A stretch of DNA of 64,000 bases from Flavobacterium sp. (GTDB lineage: Bacteria; Bacteroidota; Bacteroidia; Flavobacteriales; Flavobacteriaceae): contig JADKDN010000001.1 of assembly GCA_016718345.1 (NCBI GenBank), positions 128,501 through 192,500 of the forward strand, written 5' to 3'. Shown piece after piece: positions 25,268 to 34,295 of the stretch; positions within the stretch are counted from its first letter, which is position 1, and each line of letters begins with the position of its first letter. The notes under the pieces were generated by a model that saw only the letters and a program-made list of their open reading frames with translations, was not told the DNA's origin and made no database searches. Both the position numbers and the translations under genes were made by a program.

Positions 25268-26038
25268 TTATTTGTAACAAACAGGTATAATTTCTCCTTT
25301 AGCCAAGCAATATTTTTCTACTTCTTCAGCACTGATTTTTAGGGTGTAATTTTCTTCAATCACTTTAAATCCTATGCTTCTTAGTTTATCAAAATAATCA
25401 AGACCATAGATACGAACATGGTCATATTGACCAAAAATTTTTGCTCTTTCTTTTGGGTCTGTTATGCTATCATCAGAAAATGTTTCTTTTCTCGAGAGAT
25501 CTTGCGGAATTTGTAAGATAGCCATCCCTCCTGGTTTTAACACTCTGTATAATTCTTTCATCGCTTTAGTATCATCAGGAATGTGCTCCAAAACATGGTT
25601 ACAAAGAATTACATCGTATTGATTATCTTGAAAAGGTAAATTACAGATATCAGCCTTCACATCTGCTAATGGTGAAAACAAATCAGTAGTAGTGTAATCA
25701 AGATTTTTTTGATTTCGAAACAGTTTATAAAAAGCTTGTTCAGGAGCAAAATGTAAAACTTTCTTTTTCTCTTTTGAGGTAAAAAAATCAGTTTCATTTT
25801 TTAGATACAGCCAAAGCAAACGATGTCTTTCTAGAGATAGTGTGCTAGGAGATAGGACATTATTTCTTTGTGTTCCATATCCGTAAGGTAAAAACATATT
25901 AAAACTTTTTCCATCAATTGGATCAGTGAATTTTTTACCTCTTAAGACAAATGATAATATTGGTCTGGCGATATAGCTTAATCGAATAAGTAGTGGTCTA
26001 GGGATGACGTTGAGTATAAATTTAAAAATCCTTTTCAT
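25268..26038 (-). CDS. Class I SAM-dependent methyltransferase (type 11 family)
   Basis: The 256-residue protein is a Rossmann-fold methyltransferase. VLHFAPEQAFYKLF lies where the SAM loop starts (near residue 90), followed by DYTTTDLFSPLADVKADICNL, then the conserved NHVLEHIPDDTKAMKELYRV and LKPGGMAILQIPQD. The N-terminal 40 residues are basic and partly hydrophobic, a possible membrane-associating helix (ARPILSFVLRG). The substrate is not evident. Its start codon overlaps the stop of map by one base (TAATG), so the two are translationally coupled. Confidence 0.85.
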   Translation of the reverse strand: MKRIFKFILNVIPRPLLIRLSYIARPILSFVLRGKKFTDPIDGKSFNMFLPYGYGTQRNNVLSPSTLSLERHRLLWLYLKNETDFFTSKEKKKVLHFAPEQAFYKLFRNQKNLDYTTTDLFSPLADVKADICNLPFQDNQYDVILCNHVLEHIPDDTKAMKELYRVLKPGGMAILQIPQDLSRKETFSDDSITDPKERAKIFGQYDHVRIYGLDYFDKLRSIGFKVIEENYTLKISAEEVEKYCLAKGEIIPVCYK

Positions 26039-26856
26039 TATAGTTTTAGGGGTTCTTTTCTAAATTCATCTTCTTCGTTACTTTCAATTCCTAATGCTTT
26101 ATAGATGTAAGCAAATGTGGATAGAAGTTCTGGTTTTCCATCAATTAAAGCAACATCGTGTTCAAAATGAGCACTTGGTTTTCCATCGGCAGTAAGTATA
26201 GTCCAACCGTCTTTTAATTGTTTGATATTACGTGTTCCCATATTAATCATGGGTTCAATAGCTACCACCATACCTTCAACGAATAGTTTTCCACGGCCTC
26301 GTTTTCCGTAGTTGGGCATCTCGGGATCTTCGTGCATTTTTTGGCCTAATCCATGGCCTACTAATTCTCGAACGACACCATATCCATGACTTTCAGTATA
26401 TTTTTGAATCGCATTTCCAACATCTTCAACACGATTTCCAGCTTTAAATTCGCGAATGCCAACATACAAACTTTCTTTAGTTATCCTTAAAAGTTTCTTT
26501 GTTTCTTCGGCTACTTCCCCAATTTCAAAAGAATAGGCGTGGTCTCCATGATATCCATTTTTAAAAGCGCCACAATCAACAGAGATAACATCACCACTTT
26601 CAAGTGGTTTATCATTTGGAATTCCATGAACCACTTGTGCATTTGGGCTCATGCATAATGAGTTTGGAAAACCATATAACCCCAGAAAACTAGGAACTGC
26701 TCCGTGGTCACGAATAAATTCTTCGGCTCTTTTGTCTAGATATAATGTGGTGACTCCAGGTTTAATTTCGCTGGCAATCATTCCTAAAGTTTTAGAGACG
26801 ATGAGTGCACTTTCACGCATTAATTCTATTTCTTCTCTTGTTTTTTGGATAATCAT
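26038..26856 (-). CDS. map: Type I methionine aminopeptidase
   Basis: Map removes the initiator Met from nascent proteins and is essential in most bacteria. The 272-residue pita-bread enzyme shows all five metal ligands: the two Asp in ISVDCGAFKNGYHGDHAYSF, His in LVGHGLGQKMHEDP, Glu in VVAIEPMI and Glu in FEHDVALI. The substrate His is in AQVVHGIP. Length and start are standard. It is followed directly by a coupled methyltransferase gene, and the broken outer-membrane factor gene of the exporter operon lies 43 bp upstream. Confidence 0.96.
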   Translation of the reverse strand: MIIQKTREEIELMRESALIVSKTLGMIASEIKPGVTTLYLDKRAEEFIRDHGAVPSFLGLYGFPNSLCMSPNAQVVHGIPNDKPLESGDVISVDCGAFKNGYHGDHAYSFEIGEVAEETKKLLRITKESLYVGIREFKAGNRVEDVGNAIQKYTESHGYGVVRELVGHGLGQKMHEDPEMPNYGKRGRGKLFVEGMVVAIEPMINMGTRNIKQLKDGWTILTADGKPSAHFEHDVALIDGKPELLSTFAYIYKALGIESNEEDEFRKEPLKL

Positions 26857-26899
26857 ATGGTGTATTTTTCAGTCTGCAAAAGTAAGTATTTTAAATTAT

Positions 26900-28287
26900 T
26901 TAATCAGGATTTGCCATAATTTTAAACAACTCTGAGTTAGAGATAAAATATCTATTTTCTATTGCTATAAATGATAATTGTGCTGTAACTAAATTATTTT
27001 CTCTTGAATTGATTAGAAACATAGAACTTTCACCAAAAGAAAACAGTCTTTCTTCGGAGTTAAGCATGACGTTATTATCTTCTACCAACTCTTTGATTAA
27101 TTCTTTTTGTTTAAGTATCGATGCTATTTCTATTTTTTGAGCATTTATCTTATTGGTCAACTGTACTTTTTCTAAAGCCAAAGCAAATTCAGTTTCTTGC
27201 ACCTTGAATTTAGCCAGTTTTAAACTACCTCTTTCTTTTCTTAAAAAAAGCGGAAAATAAAAATTCAAACCTATTTTGTAGTCTTCAAACTGATAATTAT
27301 CGAAATAACTTGGTTCTGATAGGTACGAATAACCGAGGTCAATTTTTGGCAAAAGCATATTCGCTTTCAGTTTTCGGTCAACATTTAAGATGTCAATTTT
27401 ACTTTGTAATGCATTTATTTTTGGGTGATTTGCAATTGAGAATTCACTATTGAGTAAATCATTTGTTTTTAATGTTTCTTGTATGGTGAGTTCTAATTTT
27501 TCTTCTGGTATAAGTTCATCGGATAGTTCAAGTGGAATATTGTTTTCTAGCCATAAGAAATTTGAAAGTTCTAACTTAGCCTTGTTTAATTTTAGCCGAG
27601 AATCCTCTAAACTAAGCAGTCTGTTTTTACAATTATTCCTGCTTCTATACTATCAATTGCAGGTTTATCGCCCTGCTGTATCAGTGATTGGATACCTTTA
27701 AAGCGGATTTTGGCATTTTTTAAATAATTCTCATAGAGTTGGACTTCGTTGTAATTTTTTTTCCAATTAAAATAGGCAACAGAACCGTCATACAATATGG
27801 ATATAGCTTGAAGTCTTCTCTCAGCATTACTTAATTGAATTTGTATTTTTGCTTTTCTAACATCGGCCATACGCTGATTGATAAATAGTCCTTGTCCAAG
27901 AGGAACAAAAACACCAAGTGAAGTAAGACCCTGATTAGGGACTGAATTTTCTGGATTGAGATAAATACCTTCATTATTGTCGAAACTGGCTTTTATTTCT
28001 ATACCATACCACGTTGGAATTTTGAAACTGCTGTTTAAAATGGAGTAATAGTCAGAATCTTTGAATTGTTTTTTGCTAAAATCGACCTCCATTTTTGGAT
28101 CAAATCCTCCACGAGCCATCATAAGATTTGCTTGAGCTTTGTTTAATTCAAGATTAGCGTTTTTAACTAATGGATGGTATTTTTTTACATATCCCAAAAA
28201 TTCATTGTAACTGAATTCTAGCGGACTATTTTCCTGTCCGAAAGTTTTCAGTACACACAATAATAAAAGAATTAAAGTCTGTTTCAT
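26900..28287 (-). pseudogene. TolC-family outer-membrane factor with a single frameshift
   Basis: This should form the outer-membrane channel of the adjacent HlyD/ABC exporter. An ATG at 28287 starts a signal peptide (KQTLILLLLCVLKTFGQ), followed by the first TolC repeat (SYNEFLGYVKKYHPLVKNANLELNKA in pieces) up to IDSIEAGIIVK. Then the frame changes: RLLSLEDSRLKLNKAKLELS and the rest of the second repeat (INALQSKIDILNV, YDNYQF-like EDYKIGLNF, NSRENNLVTAQLSFI) run to the stop at 26900. The shift is explained by one missing base in the T-run at 27624-27628 (plus strand), where A6 would give VKNRLLS. With one base restored the protein is about 460 residues. The frame between 28287 and 28383 upstream is not part of it. 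Confidence 0.85.
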
Positions 28288-29635
28288 TATTTTTATCTTT
28301 TGACATATTGTTTTTTGGCTGGTAATAATTTGGAGGAAATCCGTTAAGTGTTCTCCAAATCTCAAACCATACTGGAACATCATCTAACAAGGCCAATGTT
28401 TGTGCTCCTGAGCCCATACTAATTTGTTTTGGCCAAGCTTCCTCTGTTTCATCTGGAGCAATAAGAACCCTAAATTTTCCATTGTCACTTATGTAGGTTT
28501 CTACTGCTACAATTTTTCCTCCAAAAGTTCCATAAGACATATTAGGCCAGCCTGAAAAAACTATTGTAGGCCATCCGTCAAACCAAACTCTTACTTTTTC
28601 TCCTTTGTGAACCAGGGGTAAATCGGTTGGACTAACATAGGTTTCAACAGCTACATCATATTTTGCAGGCATAATGCTCACAATTTGTGTGCCCTCTTTA
28701 ATAGTTTCGCCAATTCCAGATTGTAATGCTCGGTTTATATAACCGCTTTGCGGAGCTTTTATGTAATACATTCCATTTCGTATTTTGTAATTGGCATATT
28801 GATTTTCCAATTTGTTAACTTGAGCCTTGGTGTCGTATTGATTGCTTAATGCTGTGAACTGATCACTTCTAGCCTTTGAATCTTTTTCAGCGTATTCAGC
28901 AGAAATTCTGTTAATTTCAACTTTTGCATTTATCAATTCGTTTTCACTGGCAAGTAATTTGTTTTCTTGTGTAATTATTTTAGCTTCAACTTCTTGAAGT
29001 TTTAAGCGTTTTTCTTCAACATCAGTAAGTGGTTTTAATCCTTCTTTGTTTAAAGCTAAAGATCGGTTAAATTGTGTGGTAGCAATTTTTACTTGAGTTC
29101 TAACAGCAACCAAATCCATGCTATCGGTTTTCACTTTCAATATAGATTGCCTAATTTTATTTCTGGCTTGTTGTAGTTTCAACTTTTTTTCATTTTCAAT
29201 TGCTTGAATCTGAGCGGATAAAGAACTAACTTTCCCGCCGTAAGATTGCTGGGCGAGTTTTTTAGCCTCAACCTGATTTTTGGTAAGGTCAATTAAGTTA
29301 GGGTCGAGATATTCTTCTTTGGTTTCTGAAATAAAAAGAATGGTATCGCCCTTTTGAACAAAATCACCTTCTTTTACATACCATTTTTCAATTCTTCCAG
29401 CAATAGCCGTATGTATAGTTTGTGGTCTCTGGTCTGGTTTTAGGGTGGTAACTGAACCCGAACCGGATATGTTTTGAGTCCATGGTAGAAATAAAAATAG
29501 TAATACTATTATCGAAAAGATTACAATTATTCTGTTTAAAACTTTATAGTGAGGTCTGTTTTCAAGATTTTTTATCGTTGAAAATTGACCTAATGATGCA
29601 TGGTTAGCTTTGTTTTTTTCCGTTAGATTTAGCAT
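28226..29635 (-). CDS. HlyD-family periplasmic adaptor (membrane fusion protein)
   Basis: The 469-residue protein links the ABC transporter to the TolC partner. After a cytoplasmic start there is one membrane helix (IIVIFSIIVLLFLFLPW, about residues 35-52). A first lipoyl half follows (AGRIEKWYVKEGDFVQKGD), then a long coiled-coil hairpin (about 120-280), the second lipoyl half (YIKAPQSGYINRALQSG) and a beta-barrel region (VRVWFDGWPTIVFSGW). The last 26 residues, from MSKDKNN on, read through the start of the TolC gene in another frame. One extra A in the A6 run near 28316-28321 would instead give QPKKQYVKR and a stop at 28293, five bases before the TolC ATG. I think that is the true end. Confidence 0.88.
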   Translation of the reverse strand: MLNLTEKNKANHASLGQFSTIKNLENRPHYKVLNRIIVIFSIIVLLFLFLPWTQNISGSGSVTTLKPDQRPQTIHTAIAGRIEKWYVKEGDFVQKGDTILFISETKEEYLDPNLIDLTKNQVEAKKLAQQSYGGKVSSLSAQIQAIENEKKLKLQQARNKIRQSILKVKTDSMDLVAVRTQVKIATTQFNRSLALNKEGLKPLTDVEEKRLKLQEVEAKIITQENKLLASENELINAKVEINRISAEYAEKDSKARSDQFTALSNQYDTKAQVNKLENQYANYKIRNGMYYIKAPQSGYINRALQSGIGETIKEGTQIVSIMPAKYDVAVETYVSPTDLPLVHKGEKVRVWFDGWPTIVFSGWPNMSYGTFGGKIVAVETYISDNGKFRVLIAPDETEEAWPKQISMGSGAQTLALLDDVPVWFEIWRTLNGFPPNYYQPKNNMSKDKNNETDFNSFIIVCTENFRTGK

Positions 29636-29641
29636 AACAAA

Positions 29642-31300
29642 TTATTTTTTTAAATCTTTAATTATTTCTCCATTATTCATTATGATTTCACGAGTACAAT
29701 TGGTCTTCCAATGTTTGTTGTCGGAAGATACAATAACGGTCCATTTATTTTTTTCAGATAAAATGAACTCAATAATCTCTTTAGCAACTTGCTCATCCAT
29801 TTTATCAGTGGGGTTCTCAAGAAATAGGATGCGAGGTTTATTAATTATACTTCTTGCTAAAAGAATTTTTTGAGCATTAGACGATGACAATTGTTTTCCT
29901 TCAGGGAAAATACGAGTATCTAATCCTTGGGGTAAGGTTTTAATAAAAGAGGTTAGCTGAACCGCATCCAGTGCCCACTTTAAATCTTCTTGAGTGATAC
30001 TGGGGTTGTTGAAGGTAATGTTTTCCAATATAGTTCCTTTGAAAGGTGTTTCGCCTTGAATAATGCTACCAATATGCGAACGATATTGTTTTAAGTCTAT
30101 TTTTTTGAAAGTATCGTCATTTATAAAAAAAGTTCCTGAAGTTGGCTGAATGAGTCCAGAAAGCAAACGTATTAACGTTGTTTTTCCAGCGCCATTTTCC
30201 CCACTTATTATTATTTTTTCCCCTTGTTTTATAGATAAAGAGATGTTTTGTAAAACCGGTTCTGTTGAATCTGGGAATTTAAATTTTATGTTTTCAGTTT
30301 CTAGAGTTATGTTAGAAAAACAATCCAATGCATTAGCATTTGTTTCTTCTTCTAAGTTCATGTCAGTAACTTGACCAATTTTTTCTATTGAGGTTAATAC
30401 ATCATAAAAGGTTTCTAATCCTAAAATTAATTTTTCAACAGAGTTTATTACTAACAAAATAACTATTTCTGCAGCGACAAATTGTCCAATATTCATTTGT
30501 TGATTTAGAACTAAAAAACCACCAATTAGCAATAAACTCGCAGTAATAATTACTTTAAAAAGAATAAGTTGTGTAAATTGACGCTGAATAATACTGAAGT
30601 GTTTTTCTCTGTAATTCAAGTAATTGCTCACTAGGTTGTTGTTTTTTTGAAGTGCAAAATCAAAGTTGTTTTGTCTTCTAAAACTAAAATTGTTTCTTGC
30701 TATTTCCTGCAACCAGCCTGCTACTTTATACTTGTATTTAGACTCTTTTAAACTGCTATCCAAACCTTGGTGGTATGAAAATTTGAAAATAGAGTACAAT
30801 AGTATCGCTAAGAAAAAACCGAAAACAATAAAAAAGGGATGATAAAAAGAAAGTAATATAATACCAAAGGCAATTTGCAATAAAGCAGCTGAAAAATCAA
30901 TAAGTAATTTTGAGGTTCCTTTTTGAATAGTAAGAGTATCAAAGAATCGATTTGCTAATTCTGGAGGGTAAGTAGAATAAATTTCTTCAAATTTTATCTT
31001 TGGTAGCCTGTAAGCAAATTCAAAAGAGGAACGAACAAATAATTTTTGTTGTAAATTTTCAGTTATTCTAAGCTGCATTAAGGATAAAATACCAACAAAA
31101 ATAACTCCGAGCACCACTAATACAATTAATACAATCCATGAAGTACTTATTCTTCCTGACTGGATAAAATTGATTATTGCTTGAATACCCAGAGGTAATG
31201 ATAAACTTATCAATCCTGAAAAAATTGCATAAAAAATGATTTGCAATACATCTTTTCGGTCAAGGCGTAACAGGCTATAAAATCGTTTTAAGGGTGTCAT
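29642..31300 (-). CDS. ABC exporter (membrane domain fused to a degenerate ATP-binding domain)
   Basis: The 552-residue half-transporter has about six membrane helices in residues 15-300 (for example IIFYAIFSGLISLSLPLG and WIVLIVLVVLGVIFVGILSL) and a nucleotide-binding domain from about 335. Walker A is intact (SGENGAGKTTLIRLL near 367) and the Q-loop region GSIIQGETPFKGTILENI is normal. The rest is unusual: the LSGGQ signature reads LSSSNAQK, Walker B reads ILFLENPTDKMD in place of the usual LDEPT, and the H-loop His is absent (VIVSSDNKHW). It is placed between TetR and HlyD genes with 5-6 bp gaps, so it is surely the inner-membrane part of the exporter. Substrate unknown. Confidence 0.88.
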   Translation of the reverse strand: MTPLKRFYSLLRLDRKDVLQIIFYAIFSGLISLSLPLGIQAIINFIQSGRISTSWIVLIVLVVLGVIFVGILSLMQLRITENLQQKLFVRSSFEFAYRLPKIKFEEIYSTYPPELANRFFDTLTIQKGTSKLLIDFSAALLQIAFGIILLSFYHPFFIVFGFFLAILLYSIFKFSYHQGLDSSLKESKYKYKVAGWLQEIARNNFSFRRQNNFDFALQKNNNLVSNYLNYREKHFSIIQRQFTQLILFKVIITASLLLIGGFLVLNQQMNIGQFVAAEIVILLVINSVEKLILGLETFYDVLTSIEKIGQVTDMNLEEETNANALDCFSNITLETENIKFKFPDSTEPVLQNISLSIKQGEKIIISGENGAGKTTLIRLLSGLIQPTSGTFFINDDTFKKIDLKQYRSHIGSIIQGETPFKGTILENITFNNPSITQEDLKWALDAVQLTSFIKTLPQGLDTRIFPEGKQLSSSNAQKILLARSIINKPRILFLENPTDKMDEQVAKEIIEFILSEKNKWTVIVSSDNKHWKTNCTREIIMNNGEIIKDLKK

Positions 31301-31305
31301 TGTGT

Positions 31306-31980
31306 TTATTTTTTTAAGGTTTTTTCAATTAAGTTAATGTAAAAATCAGTTGGGCTCAAAGTTTCATTACAGTCTGTTATGGTTTTTAAATGATTTTGCA
31401 GAAAGTGTTGATGTAAAGCTCCTTCAACTATTGATGAAGCTAAACTCCTAGCAAATTTGTACTCAGGATTTACCTCGTTAATCATCGATACAATTCTGTT
31501 TATGACTCTTTTATAGATTAGAAAAAAACCTTCTTTATTTTCTTTATCAACTTCTTTTGTGTGTAAGGTTTTTGTAAATTCTGCAACTATTATATTGTTT
31601 AAAATAGATTCGTTGATGTGAGTAGTTTTGGAATCATCCTCGGCTTTTTCAGTAACTAATGCAATTGCTTTTTTCAATTTTTCTAAAGGATGAGCTAAAT
31701 TGTTTGTAGTAAAAACCAAACGATACTCCATCCAACTCCAATACCATGAACACAGATAAATTAATAATTTATGTTTGTTTTCAAAATAACGATAGATAGA
31801 ACTTTCGTTTGAGCCTATCAAATCCCCTAGTTTTTTAAATGTAAACTCTTCGAATCCTATTTCGTCAATAAGAATAATGCTTTTTTCAATGATTTTTTTT
31901 CCTAAAATGGAGGTTTCGGGATCTTTAACATAAAATTTTTCGTTAACTTGAATTTTTATAGTTGACAGCAAATTTTCCAT
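31306..31980 (-). CDS. TetR-like transcriptional regulator
   Basis: The 224-residue protein has an N-terminal helix-turn-helix of TetR type: IIEKSIILIDEIGFEEFTFK, then LGDLIGSNESSIYRYFENKH near residues 48-67 followed by KLLIYLCSWYW. The C-terminal helical ligand domain has no recognisable pocket. It lies 5 bp before the ABC gene and 14 bp after the DUF2490 gene, all on one strand, so it probably represses its own operon and responds to the exported compound. Confidence 0.85.
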   Translation of the reverse strand: MENLLSTIKIQVNEKFYVKDPETSILGKKIIEKSIILIDEIGFEEFTFKKLGDLIGSNESSIYRYFENKHKLLIYLCSWYWSWMEYRLVFTTNNLAHPLEKLKKAIALVTEKAEDDSKTTHINESILNNIIVAEFTKTLHTKEVDKENKEGFFLIYKRVINRIVSMINEVNPEYKFARSLASSIVEGALHQHFLQNHLKTITDCNETLSPTDFYINLIEKTLKK

Positions 31981-31994
31981 TGAAAAAGATTTAA

Positions 31995-32813
31995 TTATAG
32001 TGAGTTTATTTTGTTTTTACTTAAATCAAAATTTAAAATAGTATTAAAAATGATTCCATTGTTGTATTGAAATACATTTTTCGATTGTACTTCTCTTCCC
32101 AGTTGAAGAATCTGATTTAAATAGCCAGCTTCAAGCCTAATATTTTCATTGATTTTATATCCAAGTATGAAACCTAATCGGTTCTGGTCGAATATATTTT
32201 CGTTTACATTTTCACCAAAACCAATAAAAATTTCATCATATGCGGCTAAATATGGAGTTTTGTCGATTATACTTTTTCCTTTTAATGGAATTTGAATTCT
32301 AAACATGTAGCGCAACCTATTTGCGAAAAGATAGCCGTCTTCTTCAGTTAAATTTTCATTAGAGTATTTTCCTATCCATCGTTGCTCTAGCATAAATCGA
32401 TGTGATAATTCAACTATTGATATTTTATCTGAAATGGTAGCTACTTGAAATAGTCTATGTTCGGTAAAGTCTTTACCAAAACTATTTATTGAAGTTGTAC
32501 CATAAGGAAATGTTTCAATCCATCCGTAGCCCAATCTGAGTTGTATTTTTGAATTTAATTGATAATTTACTCCTAAGCGAAGCAAGCTTTGCTGCCATTC
32601 TGTAATGGTGTTTTCTCTTCGCCATTGATACTCTGTGTGTATTCCAAATTTTTCATCTATTTTCAAAGTACCATTATAGGTGTACCATCCAATAGAATTG
32701 TTTTCCTTGCTTCTATTGTTTTGAGCTTGACTATGAATAGGAAACAATATAAACCAACTAATAAATACTAGTTGAAATGTACTGGAAGCTGTTTTTGACA
32801 TTAGATACTTCAT
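31995..32813 (-). CDS. DUF2490 family outer-membrane protein
   Basis: The 272-residue protein has a signal peptide (about residues 1-31, ending IHSQAQ) and belongs to DUF2490, a family of 12-stranded-barrel-like outer-membrane proteins. Alternating hydrophobic strands are visible (GWYTYNGTLKIDEKFGIHTEYQW in pieces, LRLGVNYQL, LRLGYGWIE, EQRWIGKY). It is the first gene of the TetR/ABC/HlyD/TolC operon, a link I infer from the 14-bp gap. A second DUF2490 gene lies at 53072. Confidence 0.82.
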   Translation of the reverse strand: MKYLMSKTASSTFQLVFISWFILFPIHSQAQNNRSKENNSIGWYTYNGTLKIDEKFGIHTEYQWRRENTITEWQQSLLRLGVNYQLNSKIQLRLGYGWIETFPYGTTSINSFGKDFTEHRLFQVATISDKISIVELSHRFMLEQRWIGKYSNENLTEEDGYLFANRLRYMFRIQIPLKGKSIIDKTPYLAAYDEIFIGFGENVNENIFDQNRLGFILGYKINENIRLEAGYLNQILQLGREVQSKNVFQYNNGIIFNTILNFDLSKNKINSL

Positions 32814-32989
32814 TTTTGAGTAATAAATTCAATTGCAAATATAATAGTATTACTATTAATTATGAAATTTTAACTTTTATTTAGGTAAAGTTCACTGTAA
32901 TTAGTCTTCTGTTTTGTGGCTTACATGAGTTTTGTCATATTTTTTAAGTGATTAAGTTTTAAATTTGATTCAATCAATTTAGTACAATT

Positions 32990-34264
32990 ATGAGTAAATA
33001 TTTAACAGCCAGTGAAGCGGTTAAAATTGTAAAATCAAATGATAGAGTTTATGTTCAAGCTGCTGCGGCTTGTCCAACAATTTTAACCAAAGCACTCTCA
33101 GAAAGAGCCGCTGAACTAAAAAATGTTGAAATATGTCATCTGCACACTGAAGGCGAAGCTCCTTATGCAAATCCGGAGCTAGCGGAGAGTTTTCATGTAA
33201 ACTCCTTTTTTATTGGGAAAAACGTCCGACATACCCTTGTTGCAGGAAATGGTTCTTACACACCAGTTTTTTTGAGTGAATTGCCGTATTTGTTTCGAAA
33301 AAAAGTGTTACCATTGAATGTGGTTTTAATTCATGTTTCGCCACCAGATAGTCATGGATACTGTTCTCTGGGAGTTTCGGTTGAAGCAACTTTGGCGGCA
33401 ATTGAAAATGCAGAAACGGTAATAGCACAAGTAAATCCGCAAATGCCAAGAACCTTTGGAGACGGAATTCTTCATGTTTCTGAAATTGATTATTTGGTTG
33501 AGGTTAACCAACCCATTTTTACTCATGAAATGGAAAAAATATCGCCATTAGAAGATAAAATCGGAACGTACATCGCTTCTTTAATTGAAGATGAAAGCAC
33601 GCTGCAAATGGGTATTGGTTCTATTCCTAATGCCGCTTTGGCTAAATTAACGAACCATAAGAATTTAGGTTTACATACCGAAATGTTCTCTGATGGGGTT
33701 ATCGATTTGATTGAAAATGATGTTATCAATTGTAATTATAAAGGGACATCCAGAGGTCGAGCATTGGCAACTTTTTTAGTAGGTTCCAAACGATTGTATG
33801 ATTTTGTTAATGACAATCCATTTATAGAAATGAAAGAATCTTCAATAGTTAATGATACCGCCCGAATTAGGAAAAACCCTAAAATGGTCGCTATTAATTC
33901 TGCGATAGAAGTAGATGTTACCGGTCAAGTATGTGCCGATTCTATTGGAGCAAGAATGTATTCTGGTGTTGGTGGGCAAATGGATTTTATAAGAGGTGCT
34001 TCTTTAAGTCCAGGTGGTAAAGCGATAATTGCGTTGCCTTCAATTACCAATAAAGGCGAAAGCAGAATAGTTCCTTATCTCAAACAAGGAGCGGGTGTTG
34101 TATCAACCCGATCTCATGTTCAGTATATTATTACTGAAAATGGGATAGCGGATTTGTATGGAAAAACATTAAAACAACGTGCAGTTGAGATGGTCAAAAT
34201 TGCACATCCCAACCATCAAGAATGGATTGAAAAGGAGTATTATAATTTGGTAAACAGTATTTAA
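32990..34264 (+). CDS. Acetyl-CoA hydrolase/CoA-transferase family protein
   Basis: The 424-residue enzyme belongs to the class I CoA-transferase group that includes 4-hydroxybutyrate and succinyl/acetate CoA-transferases. It moves CoA between acyl-CoA and a free acid such as acetate. Seen are YVQAAAACPTILTKALSERA near the N-terminus, IHVSPPDSHGYCSLGVSVEA, a QMGIGSIPNAALA loop, the catalytic Glu in LHTEMFSDGVIDL near residue 240 and GVGGQMDFIRGASLS. The substrate cannot be set from sequence. It is one gene with a terminator shared with gpmI, convergent with it. Confidence 0.9.
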   Translation: MSKYLTASEAVKIVKSNDRVYVQAAAACPTILTKALSERAAELKNVEICHLHTEGEAPYANPELAESFHVNSFFIGKNVRHTLVAGNGSYTPVFLSELPYLFRKKVLPLNVVLIHVSPPDSHGYCSLGVSVEATLAAIENAETVIAQVNPQMPRTFGDGILHVSEIDYLVEVNQPIFTHEMEKISPLEDKIGTYIASLIEDESTLQMGIGSIPNAALAKLTNHKNLGLHTEMFSDGVIDLIENDVINCNYKGTSRGRALATFLVGSKRLYDFVNDNPFIEMKESSIVNDTARIRKNPKMVAINSAIEVDVTGQVCADSIGARMYSGVGGQMDFIRGASLSPGGKAIIALPSITNKGESRIVPYLKQGAGVVSTRSHVQYIITENGIADLYGKTLKQRAVEMVKIAHPNHQEWIEKEYYNLVNSI

Positions 34265-34295
34265 AAAAAAGCTCCAAATTTGGAGCTTTTTTTTA
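34263..34295. terminator. Bidirectional terminator between the CoA-transferase and gpmI
   Basis: GCTCCAAA (34271-34278) pairs with TTTGGAGC (34279-34286), with A-runs on the left and T-runs on the right, so it can stop both convergent transcripts. Confidence 0.88.
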
